The notes under the pieces: generated by a model
Told to the model about the DNA's origin: nothing
Databases searched by the model: none
Seen by the model: the letters and a program-made list of their open reading frames with translations, nothing else
Position numbers and translations under genes: made by a program
Source of the DNA: Arctopsyche grandis
Lineage: Eukaryota; Arthropoda; Insecta; Trichoptera; Hydropsychidae
Direction of reading: 5' to 3'
Assembly (NCBI RefSeq): GCF_051622035.1
Contig: NC_135362.1
Span: forward strand, 16,343,501-16,407,500
Length of the DNA stretch: 64,000 nucleotides
In this document: in pieces, positions 36,301-49,100 of the stretch
How the letters are laid out: each line of letters begins with the position of its first letter
How positions within the stretch are numbered: position 1 is the stretch's first letter

Positions 36301-39300
36301 AATCGGCGGAAATGCGTTGATGGAGTATGGGGGTGTGAAAACATGCAGAGAATCGACAAATTGAAACGATCGGAGTGAAGAAACGCACCTCGTCGACACG
36401 AGGAGTTGCGACCAGAAATATATCAGTTTTGCCACCGCGACAAAAGGCCAATAAACAGCAATGGCAGCAGCTAAATCAGCATTGGCCATGACGCGAGACC
36501 AGGTGCTCGCGCCGGGGAGTTGAAAGAGTTATGGGGCGAGAACACAGCCTAGCCAGTGTGTGCTAAAGTACCAATGTATGTACATATGTATACTTTACCC
36601 AGTGGGTAGCGAAAACCGCACCGAAATTCATAAATATGGAATAGCAAATAGTCGACAACCAAGGCCTGAGGTGTGCAGCCTGCAAAGTCGACAAAAATAG
36701 TTTCAGAGTTCAAGACCAAGATTCCTCCTATACCACTGCACGAAAAGCAGTGCTTTTTGTAAGATAAAATTGCAAACGTGTATTGCTTGAAAGATTTCTA
36801 AATAATTGAGATGGGTTTTTAATGATAAAGACATTCACTCAATTATGTCACAGAACTATTTTGTATATATGTTATATATAGTTCAAGTGTTTCAGTCCGG
36901 TTCGTTTATGAACATACTAGTTTGTTCATACACGAACTATTGATTTTAGTTTAAGTGCTAAAAGCCAAAACTTATTTTAAAATAGACTCACCAGGTGTCA
37001 CATGAAACTTTCAGCTGCCAAACCAGCAACATATGTAGATCAGTGGTCAACATGTAATGCTTTCGATTGTATGGTGACGGATTCTATTCCTGACTTTGTT
37101 GCTGGCCAGATCTTGGGCAATGTGACTCCAAGGTCGATTGTTTCCTTTCAGAGTTTGCTAATTTATCTGATTTCATTGGAAACGATTCCAACAAATTGGG
37201 AATTCTGTCCAATTACTGGCAAACTTTGAGTTTACAGCATCTCATAATTTGTTGATATTTAAAATGATGCAAAAGTCTCTATGATGTTGCTCTCAAAAAT
37301 CTCTATTTGTTGATCGATGTTTGTAATTGGTCTTGAATAATACTTATGTACAATGTTGACCATAGATGTCACGTTAATAAAATTAAAATGGGTGTATACC
37401 TGTATAAATAAAAAAAAGCTCTTGAGCTATAAAAACCTTTGAGAAGTCCAAACGTCAAGTATATAAATGGGAAATCCTACTGAAGCCACTTTATAACGTT
37501 ACAATAATTCAAATTTTCGCTAATATTTACTAAAAGTATTACAATCCAAAGTAAGCATATCATACATAGAGGATGGGACAAACGATTAAGAATACGTAAA
37601 CTTACGTCTAATAGTTTGTCCATGAAAAAATTACCTATACATAGTTCGTTTGTCAATTTGTTGTATAGTTGTCAATTTTGTGTACATTAGAACTGGCCAG
37701 ATTGGTTCAAATATGAATAAACTAGTATGTTTATGAACGAACAAAATATACACTTGGATTGTAACATACATATGTCATATTAGAATACATACATAGGTGA
37801 ACAAATGTCCCAAAATCGTTGCCATAATGTGGAATTTATATACATGTACTTATCGATATACATTGGGGGTGGTGGCCTCAATTGAGGGTCTGGAGGTGTA
37901 AGCACATTGCAAATGTAGGTGTTTTCAAGGTGCATATGGACATTATAACTGAAAGCCAAGTATAAAAGTAGTGGAGGTTGAAAATAATGACTCATTTTCC
38001 TATTCCATATGGATGCACATTTTCCAAATGGAAACATCTTACGTGAGTATTATTTTGACAATATAAAAGCTGTCATAACATTTAATGGTCGTAATCAACA
38101 GTAGGTATGTACATAGTTGCTGCTGTTGCCCACTATTACAAAATATTATAACTTTGTTTTGATGTTGCACAAAAAAATAGTGAAGTTGCAGATACAAAAA
38201 ATAAATCTCATGTGGGTCCATTAGCCAATGTCTTATATCTGAAGTTATTGAGATAAAAGACTAGCATATACTTGTGAATTCTGATAAAATACATATTTAA
38301 ACGCCACTATCAATAAATCTGACCGAATCACTATCCCGAAAACGCAGATTTAATGAGCAAAAAAAATATGAGAAGAAAAATGTGTATATTAAACTGCCGC
38401 TTTTCATGAACGTCAAATTAAAATCATCGATAAGAATCCGCAATGGTAAAACTGCGAACGCATTAATATAATGCGTTGATTAACCCAATTTATGTCCCAT
38501 TTATTAATTCGAAGGCCAATCTAACGTCGAATGGTTTATCAGATTAGAATTCCGAAAATCTAACCAAACACGTCGATACATACGATTCCAGTTCAGAAAG
38601 AAGATCAAAAGGATACATAAATCCTGTTCTGAAAGAATTATAAATATATTATTACGAAGAAAAAAATTACAGTTGCATGGATTCAATAATATGCACATAT
38701 AATAGCAAAATGTTAAATCAAAGCAGCGCAATCTGATCGTAACATCTCGTAACAAGGTGTCGAACAAGTTTCGCGCAGACGAACGACCGATAAGCAGGAA
38801 AGCAGATGCGATTCGTTCTAATTAAACCGCAAAAAAGAAATGCACGGCGAATCGAATATAAAACGAATAAAAAATAAACTAGAACACCGAATCATAGCGA
38901 TACGGATAGAAGAGCCTCGAAAAACTGGTAAGCGTTTGTAAACGATGTCACATTGTCGCATTAACGAGGCCACACCGTCAGATAAAATTCATAAACGCCC
39001 GGGTACACGCTGTATCGCTCCATAAATGTATGAAAATAAATAATATTGAACGTGTACGATCTTGATACGATGAAAGTTACGAGCTTAAAGCAGCTCCGGC
39101 GTATTCTAATTTGTTTGATTTATAATGCGTGAAGGTGTCGCCCGAGGACAACGAAATACGTAGGTGACATTCAGATAGTTTCAAATACGATAAATCGTTC
39201 AGAATTCAATATAAAAAAATAGTATAACTCTTACACGGAAGCAGTTCTACAAGAAGGATCCAACCCATACGAATAATATTTCTACCACGATTCTTTGACG

Positions 39301-42300
39301 TACAATAATAATACACAACAGCATATTTTTGCACTTCTGCATATCATCATCATCATCATCTACAGCCGCTCACCATCCACTGCTGGATGCAGGCCTCTCC
39401 AACACGCTTCCATTCGTCTCTGTTTTGCGCAACTCTCATCCATCTCACCCCACACATTTTCCTAATTTCGTCTACCCAACTTCCCTGCGATCTTCCTTTT
39501 ACCCTTTTGCATTCTCTCGGTTACCATTCTAATATTTCTTTTTTCCACCTTTCGCTCTTTCTTCTAGCCACGTAGCCCACCTATTGCCATTTCAATATCT
39601 TCACTCTATCCACTATGTATGTATATCCAATACTCTTGCCACACTTTTCACCCAAGTATTCCCTTTCACGTCTTTCCTCATTATGCCAAGTATACAGCGT
39701 TCCATACTTCTTTGAGTGTATTGGACTATCATTTACATATCAATGGGCTCAATTCAATTTTGTAAAACTACGCTAATGTACAAATTATAGTGATATGTAG
39801 CTCAGTTGATAGTATTGAATTCCTCGGGGTTGAAGCTAATTAAAATTAAATATGTAAGTATTAAACTTCAAATATTATCCACTTTAAATTAAATGCTCAC
39901 AATTGTAAAGTCAAAGTCAAATTTTATCTGCTTCTCTGTAGAAGATGATTTAAATAGTAATTATTTTATGAAAATAAATGTATTTAAAATACTTTTTTAT
40001 TAGATAAATACATACATATGTATGTATGTACATATATGTAAGATTATATTTAATAACACTTGTCTTGTTTGGAGTGTGGAGGAAAGGAGAGGAAGAAGAA
40101 TACTCCTGAATCGCTGGAAAAACCAGATTTGACGACAGCTTGTACTTTATTTATGATTGTAACTACAATTACACAAATTTTGTAAATCATCCTTTATACT
40201 TATACTTTATTTCATATAAAAGAAAAGGTACTAAATAAGACCCTTTCTATAATATGTACTACATACCAGAAAATTAATATACCAAGTACAGTCAAACAGT
40301 CAACTTGAAATCTGTAGAATATCTAAATAGAAACAGTTCTATTGATGTTCAGGGAACGTTTTCATAAATGCTAATAAGATCACGAGAACTACATAAACAC
40401 GAAGGGGGTTTAGGTAAGACCAGACACGGAGGTCCAAGTCGAGTTCTAATCAAATTCTCAGACGACCATTAAATAGCAATTAACCCTAACCTTGTCGGCC
40501 ACTTAACTGCATACTCAATTATCGTAAACAGCGAATCCTCGCGATGTGTCGTGTGTTCGAATTAAGCACGATTATTACTATCGTTCGAAATATCCTTGCG
40601 ACAAAATTATACATACATATGTATGTATATACATAATAAGATCATGTTACCTTTCGGACCGGTCGACAGGTATATCAGATTTCGAATTATGCGGTGCAAA
40701 CAAGTCGCGAATTATCCGCGACATGGATGCTCTATTTCACCGACACAAGATAGATAATTAATGGCGTGGTTAATCAATTCCAAGAGAGTGCTCTTAAAAA
40801 CGATTATAACGAGAGGCGACCTAGGGTATTTTAATGGTGCGGTTGATCGAGTTTTTAAGTTCTTTTGCAGAGGACAGAGTACCAATCAATGTCGAATCCC
40901 AAAGATAAAACATTATCAGGTTGAATAGCTCGTGCTGTTTGATGGTCATTATCAAAGGTTGTTTTAAAAAAGCCTATAAAAGAGGCAAAGGCTATCAAAT
41001 TATATTACATCGATACTTTTTTTCTGATACTTATCATACTTGCATACCCTGAGCGATAGCTCATAATAGTAAACTTGTACATTTATAAATGTATAGATTA
41101 TAAATTTAAAATCAAATTTAAATAGTGGGTAGGATTGTTTTTCCAATTTGATGGGGAGCCGTTTCAACAATGAAATCAGATAAATTGGCAAATTCTGATA
41201 GGATACGATCGACTTGGAGTCACATTGCCCAAGATCTGGCCAGCAACAAAGTCAGGAATAGAATCCAAGATCCAAGTCTGATCAGCAGCACTGCATAATT
41301 TCTTCCGAATAAATTATTTTCAATATAGGTTAACCGGGGGACCTCTAGGTGGTTAGCATTAACGCAATCACTGAGTTTCTCTTTGCAACGTTTGCTTTTT
41401 TTGTATTTTCATATATGTATGTAGATTATATAAAAAGATAAAATAACTCATGTACTTTTGAGATCCTAACGTAATTTTTTTGTAAAAACATAATTTTAGG
41501 ATCATATATTTACCTTAAATAGGTTTATAGTTACCACTTGAGAAAAGTATGTTAACTAAATGTCCATTTAAATAGGCATACATATGTAGATACACCTACG
41601 CATGTATTTTAATATGTATTTACATTTTTACAAGCCTTTTAAATTGAAAAATAATTGAGTAATAATTAATTTAATCACCTATGTGTAAATAAAACCGCCT
41701 TAAATGCTCCATATTTCTATTAATATAAAGTAATCCTCAATAAATTCTTGAAATAGTTGACCATAACTTGTAACTTTGCATGAGCATACTCACCGCTAGA
41801 GATCAATGGTGCAAGGAATCGTATAAATTAAACTTGATTTTGTTAAAATGGGAACTGTGTGACTCTCAAACTATAACTGGTAATTTGTCCGACAAAATTT
41901 ATTACATTTGATAGCATTCACAAGAACAATCAACTCCATTAAATCAATTTGAAGTCGAGTCGTTAACCTTATAGCTTCGATATAACTTCGATTCACGCAA
42001 TGAATGCCACATGATTAGATAATCCGATTCGATATTTCCATTACACAAGAATCACAAGATCGTATTCAGATTTATGATAACATACGAACAAAATATTTAA
42101 CGCCTACAAGTCATTCTACATCGAAATACGTTTGGGTACGATCAAAAAGTCAGTGCATACATATGTACATACATATGGCGTAACCCTTTAAAGGCGAGCC
42201 CGCTTTATATCAGTAATCGACGTTCGCCAATTAATTTGCGTGCGTATGCGCCGGAGACAAAAAAAAATATAGCAAATTAGCATGAGTTAACTGGTTAACA

Positions 42301-45300
42301 GCTTTAGCTATGCGCCTGTCATGCGATAGCGAAAATCGATAATTATTATAGCAGCACACACACGCGAACCGAATAAACTAGCCGGTTAACCCTTTCGCCG
42401 CGATATACTATTCCCACAATGAACGTCTAATACGCATTCGATAGAACGGACATTTAGTTGGAGGGGTCACACACGTCAAGACCTCATCGTCAGATTGGAA
42501 TCTGTCGGCTGTGGGTTAAAAATCGCGTACCAATGAGTGGTAATGATCGGCGGCCGTTTTTAATTGCATCGAGTCCTCGGCGATATTAATCGATCGGCGA
42601 TAAGGTTAACGGCGAGGCGAGAAAGAGTAGACGCGCCGAGGCGTTCAAATTGGCCGGCCGATAATGGGTTGAGTGGAAAAGGATAAATCCTAGGACTCGT
42701 TAAAAAGGACGCGAGACTAAAAATCGAGATGGTATCACGCACGCGAGCCTAACACTCTGAACTGTATATATTTTATATAATATAAGAGAAATTCCGAGCT
42801 TGCAATTCACACTATCATAGTGCGTGTTGTAAATATTAGAAATCTTTGGTAAGTAAAATGTAAAGTACAACTTTCTTAAACAATATAATGCTTACTTACA
42901 TATTTTATTACTACATACATATATGTACATAAGTAATGACTTTTTAAAATAGCTTTCCAAATTAGAATGCTCTTGAGGATCGTAAACTACATAAATGAAC
43001 TTATACATACAATACAAGCTTCACTTTACAACTATCAGCAATATTGTTGATTACATCAAGCATGTGTTAATTGGATTATACAATTCAATAAAAAATATAT
43101 TACCGTATTCTATAATGAGAGAAAAATTTATCACGAATTTATATGAATATACGGAATTTTTTTATTATTGAAAAAAATGTCATTAATTGAGCCGTTATAT
43201 TTGAAAGTGGTATATATGTATTTATTAGTATACATGGCTCCAACGAAACGGGACAGGCTATAGCCAAGAGATCCGGCATATATTTGAATATAAGGATATA
43301 TACATACATATGTACATATATATGTATAACGAATAAAGAATAACCAAAAAAAAAAATTCACATGCAACGCATGTGTTTTGCTATCGAGTGAGGGGAATAT
43401 TCTTGACAAAATATATAATAACATATGTAATATGTAGTTGTAAGGAGACATTTGGGCGGTTTAAAACATTGTTTATTGCTTGGAGAGCCACAACGAACTG
43501 AACTGTTCTGACACATCACATACATGTTACCAAACTCATCATTCATGCCAATTTACTTTTATATCAACAATCATTCTTGATATAAAAGTAAATCCCACCT
43601 ATATTTACATACATTCAAGTCAATTATCTAGCAAAATATACACTCGATGGAGGGGAGGGGGGAGTTCGATATTGAGTGGGATATTTTAAAATATTTTTAA
43701 AACATTTTCTGAATTTCTTCGTATTAAGTTCGCCAAGTTAGAATTTTTTATATGTACATACTTTTGACTGTTTTCGGTTAGTGTGAATTTATTTTCCTAT
43801 ATATTATTTTATTTATAACTTTGTTTTTTATTTATTTTAATATATTTGGAGTTCCTCCTGAAGGCCTTCCCGACCCTAAGGGCTCGCATGTACCGCATAC
43901 CCCGCGTCCATATAATACGTGTAAACCTACGAATACAAATCATTTACGAATTGTTGGCGATAGTATGTATCTTCATTGGATCTTTCTTTGATTTCTGTTC
44001 TTAGTTGCAAAGCTTTGTAGGCCACCTTTCTAGCATTACTGCAAATCACTTTCGATCTTTTTGCTATGACAGCGCTCATTAAATAGGAATTTCATTGAAA
44101 AAATATAAATAGATAGGCGATGAAGTTGAAATGGTAACTTCGAGCGTTTGCCGCTTTTCTACACGTATGTAATTGTGGAACTATACATATAAATATGTAG
44201 AGCGTCAATGCTCGTGGTGATTTTTTTCGACTGCATCTCGCTAGATGCAAGTGCAAGCGCAACAAGAGCGCACGTAGGAGAAATGATACACATTTTGCGG
44301 ACAAAAGTGTGTCGCATAGTTTTGCCCGTACTCGGCTCCCATTACGAAAGATGACAATAATGGCAATCATTACGGGAGAATGCGGCCCTGGATGCAGCCC
44401 GTTTCACCGACGTTTTCTAATTCCTTAATAAACACGCCGTTATGACGAGTAAGGGACGACCGATCCGATTTCCAATTAATTCCAAACGTGAAAACCGCAA
44501 TTATGACCGGTGGATGTCTCCTTATACGGCTTTCGAGAGTAAAATTCACACTATCTTGTGGATTATGTATGTATGTATGTATTTATACATGCTACAGCGC
44601 GTCTACGGCGTAGTCAGTTCGCAAACTAAACGGCGAATAATTTGCGATTCGCTCCGCACATGTGCGAGGGATCTATCGCATTAAAATCACTTAAAGGTCG
44701 GAAAAGGGTATATTTCCAAGTTATTAATCGCACCCTTCAAGAATATTGAATGGGAGGTATGAAAAGTGCCAACCGATAATTCTTAATTCGTTGCGCCTTC
44801 TGCGTGTATATTATATTATAAAAGCATGTATGTATGTACTGTATGCAGTAGTTAAGTTCATAATCAAAGTGCAATGTTAGCTTTTATTCAAAAATGATTT
44901 TTATTAATGATTTAAAGTTACTTCCTTAATCTTAAAAAAAACGTAGATTTGTATATGTTACAGTCGAAGGGTATTTACAGTTGTAATACCTATGTATATA
45001 TTCCAACTGGCTTTTTCGGTCATTTATATTAGAATACAATTCAACTAGTAAATTACATCTAAGCCAGCAGCATAGCTCGGACGTTAAGCTTCTGCTTACC
45101 GTCAAGAAGGTGCCGGGTTCAATCCCTGAATGAAAATGAATTTTTCAGAGTATGCTGTTGGTCAGACCTGGATTTGTGACTCCAGGTTGATCGTTTCCTA
45201 TCAGAGCTTGCCAATTTTCTCTGATTTCATTGTTGAAACGGTTCCCGGAAAAAAAAATTGGCTAAAAATCCTTCCTACCTACTATGTCACCACTATTTGA

Positions 45301-46090
45301 AATTTGATTCATGTACAATAAAAATTTATGTACAATTCATAGATGTCTCGTTAATTTGCGAGTTTTTTCAGTGTCTCGCAATTCAACGACTTAATAAAAA
45401 TGCTGCATTTGTATTTGTAATTGGCCAGGAAGGCGCATTGGGATTTACCTGTAAGGCCTTCCTGGTATATATGTAAAATAAAAAATAAATAAATAAATAA
45501 AAATCTCTTCAAGCGAATATACACTTTCAACAACGTGCGGCAGTTGTAATATAATATAATAATTGCGTTTTGACAGTTCTAATGTTTTTACGAATGCTTT
45601 TAAATTCAATAACGCGTTAATATTCAGCAGCGTGGCTCGGTCGTTAAGCTTCTGCTTAACACTGAGAGGCGCCGAGTTCGATCCCCTGAGCTGACCTCGA
45701 TTGAAAAGAATTTTTCTGAGTATATCTGTAATGCTGCTGGTCAGACCAGGATTTGTGACTCCTGGTTGATCGTTTCCTATCAGAGTTTGCCAATTTTCTC
45801 TGATTTCATTGTTGAAACGATTCCCGATTAAAAATTGGCTAAAAATCCTTCCTACCCACTATGTCACCACTATTTGAGTATGATTAATGTAAATATTACA
45901 ATAAAAATGTATGTACAATTCATAGATGTCTCGTTAATTGTCGAGTTTAAGTCAGTGTCTCGTAATTTAGCGACTTATGTATATAATAAAAAATGCTGTA
46001 TTGTTTGTAATTTGGCCAGGAAGGCGCATTGGGGTTTACCTGTAATGCCTTCCTGGTATGAAATAAAATAAAATAATAATTAAAATAATA

Positions 46091-46166
<76 letters not shown>

Positions 46167-49100
46167 ATTTATGTATGGTATGATACTAAAAAAAAAAAAA
46201 AAAAAGGTATTATGAATTATGGCAATGAGTATCGTATTACGTTAACTCTAAGAATGTGTTCAAAACAAAAATATGACTTTCCAACTCAATTTACTAGTCG
46301 AGTGACGTTTTCAAGAAAACCTAACCTTTCCATCTAACCTGATACCAACTTTAGTTGTATTAGTCAACTTAAATATGTTAGATGGAATATATTCTAACTA
46401 GTCAAAATATATTACAACTGAAAATACACTTAAGCTATAACGGCAGTTGGCACCAGATTACATGGAATATATTCCAACTAGTCAAAATGTACTACAACTG
46501 GAAGATACCCTTCAACTGTAATATCTAATATATAATTTCGAAAGAGACTTTGTATGTGAGAAAAATTGGTTGGGAATTTCGCAAACAAGTCAAAATTTCT
46601 ATGACGACGAGTCGATTATTTTTTTCGATTCAAATAAAATTAATAAAAAAACAAATGAATATTTACTATTAGATTCGCCATGTTTAAGCTGTTTATATTA
46701 CAAATACTGAGCGAAGCCGGGTAAAACAACTAATATTATATAAATTAGACACAAATAGGTATACGTAGGTATAATGGACAGTCAATTTTATTAATTTAAA
46801 CGATTGAGAACTGTTTTAAAAAGAAATATAGAAGAAAGCGGTGAAACTATAGCGTTAGGTAAGTACTTACTATACCTACACAAACAAGTCAATGAGGAAT
46901 AGTTCAACATTCAACGTTTAAAAATTGTTTTGACTATGTAAATTAACACCTGTCGGATAAAATCTCAATTGGCATTACCTTTCAATTTTTACGAACGGGA
47001 TTCTCCCGCCGAGAAAGTTCAAAATCCGAGCAGAATCGGCGATAAAAACGATCCGGCTAAAAAATCACCACAAAAAAGTCGATAAAAATTTATGTTCACT
47101 AATGGGGTGTGCCTGAGTGAAAGTTTCTATTTTGAATTCGAGCTGAAATCAATTTTCGTTTTTTTGATTTTGTTTCGCGCTCAGTACCTACACTCGTTAC
47201 ATTGTTTCAACGGTCCATTAGGCGAATCGTTTCACGTTTTGCGTACGATTTCCTCACTCGTACGTAGCACAATACACAGCTCGTTTCCTCGTTTTATCGG
47301 CGAGTACAAATGAGAGGCCAAGTTGACCACAAAATCATCATCCTCGACAACGAGCGGATGAGGAGATTCGATCGAGTTTATTGATCACGTAAATTCAGGA
47401 AATTTTCGTCGGACGTTGCCTGCGGTTTAAGACTTGCGTAACACTCGATAAGAACGAGTTCTCCACATGCGTAGATTCAAATACGTTTCAAATTTGATTT
47501 TTTTCTAATATAATAGTTCATAATTTGACAGCCAGGTATTATTTTATTGAAAAAAATAACAACAAGCTGGTTAGTTAAAAAGTAGCAATTTCTACCATTA
47601 TAATCAATGATTAATCATCATAGATAAGATTTTGATATTGATTAACAATACCATTCAACATACATACATATGTATATGTAAGTTTTGTTCTCCAGCTTCT
47701 AAGTGGTAATATGTAGGTACGTCATGCCCGTCGTTACTGGAACAGTTGGGACCTCTTGTCCTAGTAATTCTGTGTGTGATAGACATCATCATTTGATGGT
47801 TGTACCTGTGCTCGCAGTGCTTTATTGGATGGCTCGTATTCCAAAAGCTATCCGACTTCTTAATGAAATCGTTGCTGCCGTGCTGAGTATGATATTTTCT
47901 ATCTCAATTATTTATCACAGATTATTTTAACCAACATATTTGTCTGGTGGCCTGCGCTCATCATTATTTTCATAATTGGATGTGATGCATGAGTGAATTT
48001 TGATATTCTCTATTTTGTTCGGGCTTCATGAGAATGTTTCACGGCTGGTTCTTAGAGTGCATACATACATACATACATATATTGATGCAAGATATTCCCA
48101 ATTTTTCTCCTTACATTTAACTATTATTTTATGTTTTGTGACTACCTACTTCTATATTGCTTTAACTTTTGTTGCTATTGATTTTTAATGTACTTTGTAT
48201 ACAAATTCATATTGTTCATGTTATATTTTCGACCATTGTGGCGCATTAGGAATTCCTGTAATGCCACAATGGTCCAAACTTTAAATAAATAAATATAATT
48301 GATAATTTGGCTGTACTTTTAATGCAAGATCATAAATAGCATTTTAAGTCTGTTTATACATGCATATTTATTTTAAAAGTGAATCGCGATAAGATAAAGT
48401 GTGAAAAAGATAAAGTTATAGACGTTTAAACAATTAAAATGTGTCAAAACGAGAGGGTGGCGGAACGTCAAACATTGAGCTACTGACCACTAAACGTCAA
48501 GATGACCAAAATATTTGCATTTTTAAACGTGTCTATTACGATTATTTTTCACCATCGAACTGGCCGAATTGATTTAAATATTTATCGTCAACCAAACCGC
48601 GAAAAATGGCAAAGTTTCAAAACGATCAGAAGAATGTAGGAATTTCAGCTGAATTGTTTGCGAAGTGAAATATAAAAAAATAAAAGAGGCTTGTAAAAAT
48701 GTGTTAAATCCAATACGTCACACCAGATTTTACAAATAATGTTTTTTTTTTGCTTCAGTTGCATCACAAGAAAATGAATCGCATCAGATTGATTGATGTC
48801 GGCGTGTTGCTTTCATGATCATGACCGACTCACTACTATAAAATCATCAAATTAACAAAATTTGAACCCTACAATAAGCTAGGCGCGTATTACTAAATGA
48901 TGCCATTAAAAACTATTTTGTACTATATGTAGAAATGGTGACCACGATGAGAAAATGAGACGTCAATCGGAAAATGCAGAAATGCGAGACACACTGACGT
49001 CACAGTTTGGTATTGACGCTCGACACAAAAGTAAATATATTGCTGAATACAAATGATGATTACATGGTATCACTCATTGGACAATAGCCAAACGCTTTGA

